DNA of 64,000 bases from contig NZ_CAJGZK010000007.1 in assembly GCF_904846215.1 (NCBI RefSeq), forward strand, positions 1-64,000, read 5' to 3'. Position numbers and translations under genes: made by a program. This DNA is from Psychrobacter glacincola (GTDB lineage: Bacteria > Pseudomonadota > Gammaproteobacteria > Pseudomonadales > Moraxellaceae). The notes under the pieces were generated by a model, which saw only the letters and a list, made by a program, of their open reading frames with translations, had not been told where the DNA came from and searched no databases. Shown here piece after piece: positions 9,282 through 19,331 of this stretch (positions are counted from its first letter, which is position 1; every line of letters starts with the position of its first letter).

Positions 9282-10487
9282 TTAAAAAGACAATTCATGC
9301 GTTTTAGTACTGTCATTACTTGCTAATGCTTGCTCATATAATTGCAGATAACCATCGACCATCGCGGCGACGGAACAGAATTGCTCAGCACGCAGGCGAC
9401 ATGCTGCGCGTGAGATATGTTTGATATCATCAAACGCTTGAATAAACGCACCTCTATCCACTTTGGGCACAATAATGCCTGTCGCTGGCGTGACAATCTC
9501 AGCGCTTGCACCGACATCAAAGCCAATGACTGGCGTACCGCAAGCCAAACTCTCCGCCAAGGTTAAGCCATAAGGCTCATCCCAAGTACTGGTAAATAGC
9601 ATGGCGGTGGCTTGACTTAAGTGTTCGTTGATTTGATCTTTACTCAGATGACCGACGTAATTGAATAATGCTGGCGTACCATTACTTTTATCTTCGTCTA
9701 ATAATGGCGCCACGTACTGATCAAAATATGCTTCATTGCTCTTGGGCCCTGCAATAATCAAGCGTTTACCTGCTGCTTTGCAATACTCCATCGCCAAATG
9801 TGTGCCTTTCTCAACACAAATGCGTCCATACCAAAAGTAAATTTCCTCTTCAATCGGTCGCATGTTGGCTTTAAACGACTGTACATCGATACCGTTATAG
9901 ACCACGTGGGAAGGTACGAACTCATCAAATAGCTGCTGCTGATGACCACTAATCGCCGTGAACTGGGTTTGCGTACCTTGACGTAGCGTCAATAATGCCA
10001 AGCGCAATTGCGGAAAAATTGGGGTATGAAAGGTCGTAAAGAAGCGCGCGCCAAAGGCTTGACCCAGCATCATCGGTATATGATGCAAGCTATGATTGTG
10101 CACCACATCAACCCTGCCCTGCTCATCACGGCTGATGATATCGCGCATGGCTTGCTGATAGACCAAATACTGATATAGCTCTTCGCGGCTCATACCGACG
10201 GCGTCATGCTCATCCTCGTAGACCAGCGCATCAAACTGCACACGTGTCATGAATGGTATCAGCGTCGCATCTGTCCGACTATCCGCATGCGCATAAAGTA
10301 ATACCTCATGTCCTTGAGCGACCAATTCATCGCAAATAAGCTGGGTAATCATTTCAAGACCACCTGCATATGGCTGCGCGATTGGGTACAGACAATGGGC
10401 AATAATAGCAATGCGTAATGGCGTTTTCGTTTTTTTGACATTACTATCAATGATGTTTGAGAAATTAAACTCAGGGCTAGATTGCAT
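9282..10487 (-). CDS. Family 4 glycosyltransferase
   Basis: A 401-residue retaining GT-B enzyme. N-terminal acceptor fold: IAIIAHCLYPIAQPYAGGLE (about residues 25-45), with the GGLE motif of GT4. C-terminal donor fold: YFWYGRICVEKGTHLAM near 218, and the EX7E motif in EPYGLTLAESLACGTPVIG near 305. No membrane helix is seen; such enzymes usually work at the inner face of the cytoplasmic membrane. It is separated from the upstream membrane GT2 gene by an interspersed repeat and from the downstream GT28-like gene by about 98 bases. The product is probably a cell-surface glycan or glycolipid, inferred from context only. Confidence 0.82.
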   Translation of the reverse strand: MQSSPEFNFSNIIDSNVKKTKTPLRIAIIAHCLYPIAQPYAGGLEMITQLICDELVAQGHEVLLYAHADSRTDATLIPFMTRVQFDALVYEDEHDAVGMSREELYQYLVYQQAMRDIISRDEQGRVDVVHNHSLHHIPMMLGQAFGARFFTTFHTPIFPQLRLALLTLRQGTQTQFTAISGHQQQLFDEFVPSHVVYNGIDVQSFKANMRPIEEEIYFWYGRICVEKGTHLAMEYCKAAGKRLIIAGPKSNEAYFDQYVAPLLDEDKSNGTPALFNYVGHLSKDQINEHLSQATAMLFTSTWDEPYGLTLAESLACGTPVIGFDVGASAEIVTPATGIIVPKVDRGAFIQAFDDIKHISRAACRLRAEQFCSVAAMVDGYLQLYEQALASNDSTKTHELSF

Positions 10488-10513
10488 GACGAGTCCAGTA
10501 TAAATGAAGTAAA

Positions 10514-10651
10514 TATAGTCAGAGAAAAGTAATATCGATACATCAAGTACTGCTGAGATTAATTTTTCTAGCTTGCTGTGCCTATGCAGACAGAGGCTGC
10601 AAAAAATTTATACCAGCAGCACTGTAGCGTTTTTGAGATATTTTAACTATA
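10514..10651 (+). repeat. MITE copy 1 (alpha subfamily)
   Basis: Begins TATAGTCAG and ends AACTATA, with TA duplications at both ends. Arms AGTACTGCTG and CAGCAGCACT enclose the conserved core (GCTTGCTG ... GACAGAGGCTGC). It fills most of the 235-base gap between two glycosyltransferase genes and so lies in their shared transcript or promoter. Confidence 0.9.
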
Positions 10652-10722
10652 TGGATAAATTAACAGGTATTAAATCAAGCTAAAAATCATAGCTATAGCT
10701 GATACCAAATAAAATAAATACG

Positions 10723-12561
10723 TTATGTTGTGACGCGAGACTGGGATGGTTTCTTAACAACTAAGTGGTTATCCGCTACTACTTTATTTTCAATACTAAT
10801 CTTTTCGTAACCGTAATTAGCGACCATCACCTTGGCAGCCCAAAGTTTTAGCAGACAAACCACCATTGCACAGCCGAATAATAGCGGCGAATATAATGGT
10901 GAAAATGGCGATACGATAATGGCTGTTATCACATTTAATGTGAGTAGCAATTTGGGCAGTGCTATCAGGTTAGCCACATATACTGATTTGCGTGTACGCA
11001 CACACTGTTGCTTCGGCGTACAGATGAATGGTTTTTCTTGTCCCCACAGCACTGGCCACCATGATAAAGCACCCAGCTCCCAAAAATTTAAATGTACTGC
11101 CCAAGCGCGCAAACGTCTAGCCACACTTGGCGCAGCGCCATTGTTGGTTTGTTGATTAAGCGGGGCACCATCTTTCATATACGCCCATAAACGTCTGACC
11201 AAAAATATTGCGTAGCTCGCATACACGATGTATAGCAGAGCGAGAAAATCATGTAGATTCAAACTGGCGGTAAATAATAGCGCAGCTATAATCATGAGCA
11301 ACGTCACTAGCTGCAATACGATAAAGATACCGGTAAAGTTCACCCAAGCACTAAGCTGAGATAAATGTGCACGCGTATAAGCTAAACGCTCACTGAGTTT
11401 CTTTTTTGTAGCGGATAAGTTTGTGGCGGGTAAACTTGTTGAAGGTAAGTTTGATGACCCAGTAGAAAAGAATGTCGCAGTAGAAAAATACGTATTAAGC
11501 ACCTGCATGTTGCCGTAAATCCAGCGCTGACGCTGGCTCATCAGGTCGTGTAAGGTAGTCGGCAGCAAACCTGTCGCGATGACCTCAGGGATGAATTGAC
11601 TACGCAAGCCGCGACTATGCATCAGTACTCCCATCTGCGCGTCCTCGGTAATCGACGCACTTGACCAACCGCCTAAATCCAATAACGCACGTCGGCGAAT
11701 GACCGCATAAGTCCCAGTCGATAGCGCACGTTTGCGATTAAACGGACGGTATAAATGGTGATTGAAATAGTGGTTTAACTCGCTATGAATATCGACTCGC
11801 CCCGCGTCACGATAAAATTGTGGAAACTGCAATAACGCATGGGTCGGATAGCGCTCGATAGCATTGGCAATCGATGTTCGCGCTTTTGGTAGCGCCTGAT
11901 AGTCACTATCGACTACCACTATATGGCTGCAATTGGGATCCATAAGCCCCAATGCTAAATTAAGTGCACCAGCTTTGAAACCTGCTACTGAATCGATATG
12001 ATAAAAATGTACATTGTGACGCGCATCAAGACTGGCGCAGAACTGAGCTAATGGCTTGTAGAGCGTTGTTTGAGTATTATTATTATCGACAATTAAAATC
12101 TCATCGTCGCCTGCTTTGATTGCTAATAACGACTTAATCGTCTCAATCACCATCTCTGCCGGTTCAGCACAGGTCATCAATTGAAAGCTTAAACGGACAG
12201 AGTTTTTTGAGGTATGATCGCGGCAATCCATATGAATATTTATAGCCTCTCTAGCATGGTCTTTAATACCAGCATAGCCATCAATATCACTATAATCTTT
12301 TAGAGCACGATTACCTTTTAATGTCCTATTTTTATATAAGCCAACTTTATATAAGCCAGTTTTTGGTACGGCATATTTTGATAAGTTGCCTCTCAAAGCA
12401 TTGAAATCGCTTTTATCGTCGCTAAGCGTACTATCGTTAGGAGTCTGATCGCTAAGAATGCCATCGCTAAATAAATAAGCATTTAGCCTATTTCTCATCA
12501 CAGGAATTGAGCTCAAAAAAATTGAGCTTATGCCAGTATGGACTCCCTTATGGACGGTCAT
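10723..12561 (-). CDS. Membrane-bound processive family 2 glycosyltransferase
   Basis: A 612-residue cellulose-synthase-like GT2 enzyme. The catalytic set is complete: VVDSDYQ (DxD) near 218, TEDAQMG near 305 and QRQRW near 340. Four or more C-terminal membrane helices follow (about residues 400-425, 432-452, 490-510 and 545-575), expected to form a glycan channel. The first ~130 residues are unusual: polar, with an internal duplication (TGLYKVGLYKN), and without family similarity that I can see. The real start could be later. It heads the minus-strand glycosyltransferase group. The polymer it makes is not evident. Confidence 0.8.
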   Translation of the reverse strand: MTVHKGVHTGISSIFLSSIPVMRNRLNAYLFSDGILSDQTPNDSTLSDDKSDFNALRGNLSKYAVPKTGLYKVGLYKNRTLKGNRALKDYSDIDGYAGIKDHAREAINIHMDCRDHTSKNSVRLSFQLMTCAEPAEMVIETIKSLLAIKAGDDEILIVDNNNTQTTLYKPLAQFCASLDARHNVHFYHIDSVAGFKAGALNLALGLMDPNCSHIVVVDSDYQALPKARTSIANAIERYPTHALLQFPQFYRDAGRVDIHSELNHYFNHHLYRPFNRKRALSTGTYAVIRRRALLDLGGWSSASITEDAQMGVLMHSRGLRSQFIPEVIATGLLPTTLHDLMSQRQRWIYGNMQVLNTYFSTATFFSTGSSNLPSTSLPATNLSATKKKLSERLAYTRAHLSQLSAWVNFTGIFIVLQLVTLLMIIAALLFTASLNLHDFLALLYIVYASYAIFLVRRLWAYMKDGAPLNQQTNNGAAPSVARRLRAWAVHLNFWELGALSWWPVLWGQEKPFICTPKQQCVRTRKSVYVANLIALPKLLLTLNVITAIIVSPFSPLYSPLLFGCAMVVCLLKLWAAKVMVANYGYEKISIENKVVADNHLVVKKPSQSRVTT

Positions 12562-12581
12562 GGTTAATCCTTTGATGAATG

Positions 12582-12729
12582 TATAGTCAGTTCAGAATAA
12601 AAGAGATACGATTGTAATAACGTGCTATTGGCTATAATTTTTTCTTGCTTGCTGTTCGCAGGCGTGACAGAGGCTGCAAAAAATTTATAGCCAACAGCAC
12701 TGTATCGTTTTTAAAATGAATCGACTATA
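12582..12729 (+). repeat. MITE copy 2 (beta subfamily), left of gdhA
   Basis: Ends TATAGTCAG / GACTATA with TA duplications. Arms GTGCTATTGGCTATAA and TTATAGCCAACAGCAC. The core centre TTCGCAGGCGT is shared only with the copy at 15059-15208, which is inverted and lies on the other side of gdhA. Confidence 0.9.
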
Positions 12730-12943
12730 TCGATGCTATAGCTGACAACTTTAGGTAAGCCAAAATAAACCTAGAGAATTGATAATAGCCAAAAGGACGA
12801 ACAATGATTATTTATAATCTGTCTAATAAAATAGATTAATGTAACTTCAGGTAAAAAATGTAAAAACAGTTATAAATTAGGTGCTTATAAGCCAAAAAAC
12901 TTTAGTAAGCGTCCTTTTAAAAAATGCCAAATATTTTTTACAC

Positions 12944-12990
12944 AAAAAAATACCGCCGCTATCCTATTAGAGATAGAAGCGGTATTTAAA
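12944..12990 (-). terminator. Terminator of gdhA
   Basis: On the minus strand a stem TACCGCTTCTATC / GATAGCGGCGGTA with an 8-base loop is followed by seven T. It lies about 55 bases beyond the gdhA stop codon. One bulge or mismatch is present in the stem. Confidence 0.85.
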
Positions 12991-13043
12991 ACTAGAGTGG
13001 AAAAGCTAAGAGAATTTATCGTCTTAGCTTAAAATACCATAGG

Positions 13044-14390
13044 TTAGTTTAAGATACCATAAGCGACTAAGGCATCGGCAACACGTTTAAAGCCGACGAT
13101 ATTGGCACCAGTCATATAATCGATATAGCCTTTATCAGTTTGATGGTATTTTTCTGAGGCTTCAGCAGCACCGTCATGAATATTTTTCATAATGTCTTTT
13201 AAACGCGCATCGATCTCTTCAAAAGTTTTGTACTGACGTACTGAGTTCTGTGACATCTCAAGACCAGATACTGCTACGCCTCCTGCATTCGCCGCTTTAC
13301 CCGGAGCATAGTGCACACGGTGCAAGCGGACATGATCAATTGCTCCTGCAGTCAATGGCATATTAGCCCCTTCAACCACATATTTAATGCCGTTTTCAAC
13401 CATCAGCTTAGCGTCATCCTCATTCACTTCGTTTTGCGTGGCTGATGGGATGGCGATATCACCTTTGATATGCCAAGGCTTTTGTCCAGCGAACCATTCA
13501 CCACCATAGACAGCAACGTAATCCGCTAATGGCTGGCTTTTTGTTTTCTGCGCTTTTAGCCAGTTGATCTTTTCTTGATTTAAGCCCGCCTCATCATACA
13601 AGGTACCTTGTGAGTCAGATACGGTGACCACAACACCGCCCAGCATATGAGCTTTTTCAGCAGCATGTAAGGAGACGTTACCCGCACCTGAAACCAATAC
13701 CTTTTTACCTTTAATATTTTCGTTTTGAGCCGTTAGCATATTTTCTAAGAAGTAAACTGCGCCATAGCCCGTCGCTTCTGTACGCATCAAACTACCGCCA
13801 AAACCCACGCCTTTACCGGTCAATACACCGCCGTATTCGCGCGTCAGATTCTTATACATGGCAAACATATAGCTGATTTCACGTCCGCCGACGCCGATAT
13901 CACCAGCTGGCACGTCGGTATCTTTATTGATATATGGATGCAGCTCACGCATAAAGGCATAGCAAAAACGACGTATTTCAGTGTCTGATTTGCCTTTTGG
14001 ATCAAAGTCAGAACCACCTTTAGCGCCGCCCATCGGTAAGCCTGTCAAAGCATTTTTAAAGATTTGCTCAAAGCCTAAGAATTTCAAAACCGATTGATTG
14101 ACGGTTGGGTGAAATCTAATACCACCTTTGTAAGGACCTAACGCATTACTAAACTGGACACGCCAGCCGCGATTGACCTGTACTTTACCTTTATCGTCTT
14201 CCCAATTGATACGAAATCCCATCACACGGTCAGGCTCAACAAGGCGCTCAAAAACTTTAAAAGTATCATATTCGGGATGAGCGTCATATAGTGGAGCAAT
14301 CGTGATTGCAACTTCTTTTACTGCCTGAATAAACTCAGGTTGATGGGCATAACGTGCTTCGATTTTTTCGATTGCCTGACTGATACTCAT
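13044..14390 (-). CDS. gdhA: NADP-type glutamate dehydrogenase
   Basis: A 448-residue hexameric glutamate dehydrogenase, which makes glutamate from 2-oxoglutarate and ammonia in the cytoplasm. Seen: substrate-binding PYKGGIRFHP near residue 90, the catalytic-lysine segment GLPMGGAKGGSDFDPKGKS near 117-135, GDIGVGGREI near 165, and the cofactor Rossmann motif VSGAGNVSLHAAEKA near 233. Length is normal for the small hexameric enzymes. AAGGAGC lies 6 bases before the ATG. It is a monocistronic unit with its own terminator. It is bracketed by two inverted, nearly identical MITE copies (12582 and 15059). NADP rather than NAD use is inferred from length and family. Confidence 0.93.
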   Translation of the reverse strand: MSISQAIEKIEARYAHQPEFIQAVKEVAITIAPLYDAHPEYDTFKVFERLVEPDRVMGFRINWEDDKGKVQVNRGWRVQFSNALGPYKGGIRFHPTVNQSVLKFLGFEQIFKNALTGLPMGGAKGGSDFDPKGKSDTEIRRFCYAFMRELHPYINKDTDVPAGDIGVGGREISYMFAMYKNLTREYGGVLTGKGVGFGGSLMRTEATGYGAVYFLENMLTAQNENIKGKKVLVSGAGNVSLHAAEKAHMLGGVVVTVSDSQGTLYDEAGLNQEKINWLKAQKTKSQPLADYVAVYGGEWFAGQKPWHIKGDIAIPSATQNEVNEDDAKLMVENGIKYVVEGANMPLTAGAIDHVRLHRVHYAPGKAANAGGVAVSGLEMSQNSVRQYKTFEEIDARLKDIMKNIHDGAAEASEKYHQTDKGYIDYMTGANIVGFKRVADALVAYGILN

Positions 14391-14781
14391 ATAAGCTCCT
14401 TAAGGTAGAAATTAAAATAGTGCTGATCTATATCGGCGCTTTATCGTATGCCCGCAAACGATAGGATAGTAAGCGTAGAAGTAGAATTGATGTCGCTGCT
14501 ATATGCTGTTTGGTATAACAACTGGTGGGATTAGAATCCAACGATTTGCGCCTCTAAATCATGATAAATAAGCCCGAACTATTTTTATCTCATAACTTTA
14601 TATTATTTTTCTTGATGGGTAAGTCTATTAAATATCGGCATCATCAAAAGTTATGGATAGGTTTTTATCATATCTGAAAATAGTGCGTAGCAAAAACTTA
14701 ATAATGAAAAAAAGGCGCTTAGCTCAGAAAGTTTTAGACGACTCAAGCAAATATTGAAGCATTTGCCTTTAACAATGAACA
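14391..14781. other. gdhA upstream region
   Basis: These 391 bases hold no recognisable gene. The gdhA promoter must be on the minus strand near 14400-14500, but I cannot point to convincing -35/-10 boxes. A short AACAATG tandem repeat lies at 14771-14790. Confidence 0.35.
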
Positions 14782-14943
14782 ATGAACAATGATTTCATTA
14801 GCACTGCCAACAGGCGTCAATGCAGAGCGCGTTCGAGGTATGCAGCTTTTATTGTCACTGGCAAAAATGATGTGATAAATGCTATTAAAGAAACATCAAT
14901 GCTGTTTGATACCGCATCTAGCCATCAATCGCTTTATCAATAA
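14782..14943 (+). pseudogene. Possible coding relic of 53 codons
   Basis: An open frame runs from ATG 14782 to TAA 14943. Its second half (YAAFIVTGKNDV, then INAIKETSMLFDTASS) reads like real protein, while the first half is Arg-rich and unlike protein. No ribosome binding site precedes the ATG. It may be the tail of a decayed gene; I do not recognise the family. Confidence 0.2.
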
Positions 14944-15058
14944 CACTTTAAATGAAAATAGGCACCCTGTCTTATAAAAATTATTTAAGGTATTGCACAC
15001 TGTCTATATGCAATAAGTCGTCAGCACCTTTAAATAATAGAATAGCCATTCACAATGA

Positions 15059-15208
15059 GATAGATTCGATTCATTTAAAAAACGATACAGTGCTGTTGGC
15101 TATAAATTTTTTGCAGCCTCTGTCACGCCTGCGAACAGCAAGCAAGAAAAAATTATAGCCAACAGCACGTTATTACAATCGTATCGCTTTTATTTTGAAC
15201 GGACTATA
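15059..15208 (-). repeat. MITE copy 3 (beta subfamily), right of gdhA
   Basis: Its reverse complement is nearly identical to copy 2 at 12582, including the core centre TTCGCAGGCGT. The gdhA-distal end is intact (ACTATA at 15203-15208); the other end is eroded. Confidence 0.88.
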
Positions 15209-15261
15209 GTAACACATCAAAGCATTCTCTTTTGACGTGGCAACGCTTATTCTAGAGCTGC

Positions 15262-15846
15262 TTAAACTGCCTGCCACTGCTGCCGATTGAGCTTATATAG
15301 CACATGCTCAGCGAGCCGATGATTTGACTCAAGCGCAGGATGATAAAAATTGTCTTGCGTATCAGTCATGCCAATACGCGCCATAAGCAGTTGTGAGCGC
15401 TGATTAATCACAGCAGTAAATGCAACCACCTCATCAAGCGCCAGCTCGCTGAAAGCAAAACCTAAAGACGCACGAGCGGCTTCAGTTGCATAGCCTTGTC
15501 CCCAAAACTCCTTACGCAGTCGCCAAGCAATCTCAACACAGGGAGCAAAAGACATCTCAGCATGTGTCTGATTTAAGCCGACAAAACCAATAAAGGCATC
15601 ATTATTGTCTGAACCCTCTTTTAAGCTGAGCGCCCAAAATCCCCAACCGTTCTCTTCAATCAGCTGCTGGCATTTATTTGCAATGATATCGCTCACTGTC
15701 GCTGATAATAACTTAGGGAAATACTTCATCACTTCTGGATCAGCATTCATAGCAGCAAATACTACAAAATCGCTCGCTTGCCATTGTCTAAGATAAAGAC
15801 GCTCTGTTTCTATATAGGATTTCATCGGATACTCTATAACACTCAT
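15262..15846 (-). CDS. GNAT-family N-acetyltransferase (RimJ/RimL-like)
   Basis: A 194-residue acetyl-CoA-dependent acetyltransferase. The N-terminal IETERLYLRQWQASD is typical of the RimJ/RimL-like branch. The acetyl-CoA pyrophosphate loop is EFWGQGYATEAARA near residue 115, and the late HVLYKL strand closes the fold. Substrate (protein N-terminus, antibiotic or small amine) cannot be told from sequence. ATG 15846 has an AGG 8 bases upstream; ATG 15825 (MKSYIETERL) is a reasonable alternative because it matches the usual family N-terminus. It stands alone with a MITE behind its stop. Confidence 0.8.
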   Translation of the reverse strand: MSVIEYPMKSYIETERLYLRQWQASDFVVFAAMNADPEVMKYFPKLLSATVSDIIANKCQQLIEENGWGFWALSLKEGSDNNDAFIGFVGLNQTHAEMSFAPCVEIAWRLRKEFWGQGYATEAARASLGFAFSELALDEVVAFTAVINQRSQLLMARIGMTDTQDNFYHPALESNHRLAEHVLYKLNRQQWQAV

Positions 15847-15991
15847 TAAATTGCCTGTTGATATAATTTTTCAAGCTATTCTTATTATGGCTACCCAGTT
15901 TAAGAATCCATAATCATTATGGCTAATGATTATGGCTGCTAGTTATCATTAGTAACTTAGCAGCCATTGTAATCATCTAGCCTTTCTCCTA

Positions 15992-16047
15992 GTATCGTTT
16001 GATAAGTATCGTTTGATAAGTATCGTTGAATAAGTATCATTGAATAA
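15992..16047. repeat. Four tandem 14-bp units
   Basis: Units are GTATCGTTTGATAA (twice), GTATCGTTGAATAA and GTATCATTGAATAA, head to tail. They lie about 93 bases before the start of the DsbA-family gene and would sit in or near its promoter. Confidence 0.9.
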
Positions 16048-16139
16048 GTATATTGGTTCTAGTCAGCTTGGCATAAAAGAAGCGTGCCTCAAACAGCACT
16101 TCGTTAAATCAAAAACAGACAATAAATTAGGTGGAAGAT

Positions 16140-16808
16140 ATGGAAAATTCAAAACAGTTAATATTAGAGCAGCCACTACGCATCGATATCGTATCAGACG
16201 TGGTTTGCCCTTGGTGTGTCGTCGGCTATCGTCAGCTGGCAGCAGCATTAGAGCAGACCCATACTGCCCATGAGATACAATGGCATCCGTTTGAGCTAAA
16301 CCCTAATATGCCAAGCGAGGGTCAGAATATGCGTGAGCATATCATGGAGAAATATGGTTCAAGCCAAGCCGAGTCCGATGCCAGCCGTGCCAGAATAGCC
16401 GAGGCAGGTTCTGAGGTCGGCTTTGAGTTTAATTTTACTGATGACTTGCGTATGCACAATACCTTTAATCTGCATCAGCTTTTGCATTGGGCTGAGCAGC
16501 AAGGACACATGCATGAGTTAAAACAGGCATTATTTACCGCGCATTTCACCGATAATAGAAACCTCTCTGATATCAGGGTACTTGCCGATATTGCTGCAGA
16601 GATTGGGTTAGATAGCAAAGAAGCGTTAGCGGTTTTAGAAGACCAGCGCTTTGCCAATGACATACGTGAGGTAGAGCAGCATTGGCAGCGGCAAGGTATT
16701 CAAAGCGTCCCTGCCATCATTTTTGATGAGCAGCACTTGGTTAGCGGCGCGCAAGGCGTGGAAAATTATGTCGATATTTTAGAGCAATTAGCCAATATGA
16801 AAGAGTAA
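16140..16808 (+). CDS. DsbA-family oxidoreductase, FrnE/2-hydroxychromene isomerase-like
   Basis: A 222-residue thioredoxin-fold protein of the FrnE type. The redox motif CPWC is at residues 23-26 after a short strand (IDIVSDVV). The helical insertion (about 60-170) and the cis-Pro region SVPAIIFDEQHLVSGAQG near 190-207 complete the DsbA-like fold. There is no signal peptide, so it should be cytoplasmic, unlike true DsbA. I start at ATG 16140, which follows GGAAG; an in-frame GTG at 16131 would add three residues. FrnE homologues have been linked to oxidative-stress tolerance in other bacteria; the partner here is unknown. Confidence 0.85.
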   Translation: MENSKQLILEQPLRIDIVSDVVCPWCVVGYRQLAAALEQTHTAHEIQWHPFELNPNMPSEGQNMREHIMEKYGSSQAESDASRARIAEAGSEVGFEFNFTDDLRMHNTFNLHQLLHWAEQQGHMHELKQALFTAHFTDNRNLSDIRVLADIAAEIGLDSKEALAVLEDQRFANDIREVEQHWQRQGIQSVPAIIFDEQHLVSGAQGVENYVDILEQLANMKE

Positions 16809-16910
16809 ATTGAACGTTTAACTCTTTTCAAGCATTTTAGTAAAACTCAGAGGAAACTTAGGCAGAGCATAAACATTGCAATGCCGAATCTGTCTATTAG
16901 GATGTTTTAT

Positions 16911-17048
16911 ATGAATAAAGACAAACCAATCACCCTATCAGATGCAGCAGAAGCCCTCGTTTTAGATAAATTAAGCCTTTATAGTCAAAATACTCTAAAA
17001 ACGCTACGGTGCTGCGGGTATAAATTTTTTGTAGCCTCTGTCGGCTAG
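16911..17048 (+). CDS. Small ORF whose 3' end is formed by a MITE insertion
   Basis: A 45-codon frame starts with ATG 16911, 8 bases after AGGA, and begins MNKDKPITLSDAAEALVLDKL. From codon 24 onward the sequence is MITE DNA (copy 4), which also supplies the stop. Removing the MITE and one TA copy gives a 30-residue frame that ends in a TAG inside the following terminator hairpin. The peptide is not recognised. The good ribosome site and protein-like N-terminus suggest a real small gene or the head of a decayed one. Confidence 0.4.
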   Translation: MNKDKPITLSDAAEALVLDKLSLYSQNTLKTLRCCGYKFFVASVG

Positions 17049-17116
17049 CTACAGCAAGCAAGAAAAATTGATACCCGCAGTACATAATATGTCGATATTA
17101 CTTTTTACTGACTATA
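16980..17116 (-). repeat. MITE copy 4 (alpha subfamily)
   Basis: TATAGTCAA / GACTATA ends with TA duplications. The arms carry GCGGGTAT and ATACCCGC, a change on both sides relative to other alpha copies. The core centre is TAGCTAGCC paired with GGCTAC, shared with copy 5. Inserted in a small ORF. Confidence 0.9.
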
Positions 17117-17118
17117 TA

Positions 17119-17157
17119 TGAATGCCGCTCCAATCTAGGAACGGCATTTTTATATTT
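17119..17157 (+). terminator. Rho-independent terminator after the DsbA-family gene and small ORF
   Basis: Stem AATGCCGCTCC / GGAACGGCATT with a short AATCTA loop, followed by TTTTATATTTT on the plus strand. It directly follows the MITE. Confidence 0.75.
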
Positions 17158-17205
17158 TCTATCTCATAGCACTAGTGATATCACTGCTATTGTTAAGACT
17201 GATGC

Positions 17206-18381
<1,176 letters not shown>

Positions 18382-18457
18382 TGATTATTTTATATTACTT
18401 CCCTGCTAATGATAATATAGCATATTTGCAAATATCTTTTACACAGTGGTAATAATC

Positions 18458-19324
18458 ATGAAGTGGGATGGTATCAGTGAGTTTGTTTACGTGGCAGAAC
18501 TTGAGAGCTTTACTAAAGCGGCAGCAAAGCTTGCTATCTCGACGGCGCAAGTGAGCCGGCAGGTCACTGCATTGGAGAAGCGGCTCAATACCAAGCTACT
18601 ATATCGAACCACGCGCAAAGTGTCGCTAACAGAAGAAGGACGCGTGTTTTATCAGCATTGTCGCAGCATCCTTGATGGACTCGATGCCGCAGAACAAGCC
18701 GTCAGTAATTTGCAATCCAAACCGCAAGGTCGAATCAAGCTGACTGCCCCTGTCACCTATGGAGAGCAGCAGCTATTGCCGCTGGTAAATGATTTTATGA
18801 TGCAATATAGTGATATCGAAGTGACGGCTTTTTTGAGCAATCAGAAGATTGATTTGATTGAAGGGGGTTACGATTTGGCAATACGTATCGGTAAGCTGAG
18901 CGACTCTACGATGATGGCCAAAAAACTCAGTCACCGTACCAATTTTGTCTGTGCAGCGCCCATTTATTTTGAAAAATACGGCCAGCCAAAAACCTTGGAT
19001 GAGCTCAATCAACACAGCTGCTTATTGGGTACATTAGATTATTGGCATTTTAAAGAGAGGGATACAGAGCGCAATATACGCGTGAGCGGTAAGATACGTT
19101 ATAACAGCGGCTATAGCTTGGTTGATGCGGCGCTAAAGGGGCTTGGTATCGTACAACTGCCGGATTACTATGTGCAAAAATATCTAGCAACCGATCGTTT
19201 GATGACGGTATTGGACGAATATCGAGAGCAAGAAGAAGGGATTTGGGCAATCTACCCGCACAACCGTCATCTATCACCAAAGATCAGATTATTGGTTGAT
19301 TATCTGGCAGAGCATTTGGCTTAA
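18458..19324 (+). CDS. LysR-family transcriptional regulator
   Basis: A 289-residue LysR regulator. The N-terminal winged helix-turn-helix spans about 1-60 (MKWDGISEFVYVAE, SFTKAAAKLAISTAQVSRQV). The substrate-binding domain covers about 90-285 with VTYGEQQLLPLVNDF and IRIGKLSDSTMMAKKL. I start at ATG 18458, the usual family start; an in-frame GTG at 18446 adds four residues. Divergent placement next to frmA suggests that it regulates formaldehyde dehydrogenase. The effector is unknown. An IS5-family element begins 10 bases after its stop codon but does not disrupt it. Confidence 0.88.
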   Translation: MKWDGISEFVYVAELESFTKAAAKLAISTAQVSRQVTALEKRLNTKLLYRTTRKVSLTEEGRVFYQHCRSILDGLDAAEQAVSNLQSKPQGRIKLTAPVTYGEQQLLPLVNDFMMQYSDIEVTAFLSNQKIDLIEGGYDLAIRIGKLSDSTMMAKKLSHRTNFVCAAPIYFEKYGQPKTLDELNQHSCLLGTLDYWHFKERDTERNIRVSGKIRYNSGYSLVDAALKGLGIVQLPDYYVQKYLATDRLMTVLDEYREQEEGIWAIYPHNRHLSPKIRLLVDYLAEHLA

Positions 19325-19331
19325 AAAAGAT

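Noticed and set aside
10832-11155. Open frames antisense to glycosyltransferase, gspD, fimX and many other genes
   Set aside because: They mirror well-supported genes on the other strand, have no family features and lack ribosome sites.
14952-15158. 68-codon frame running into MITE copy 3
   Set aside because: Half of it is repeat DNA and the rest has no protein-like character.
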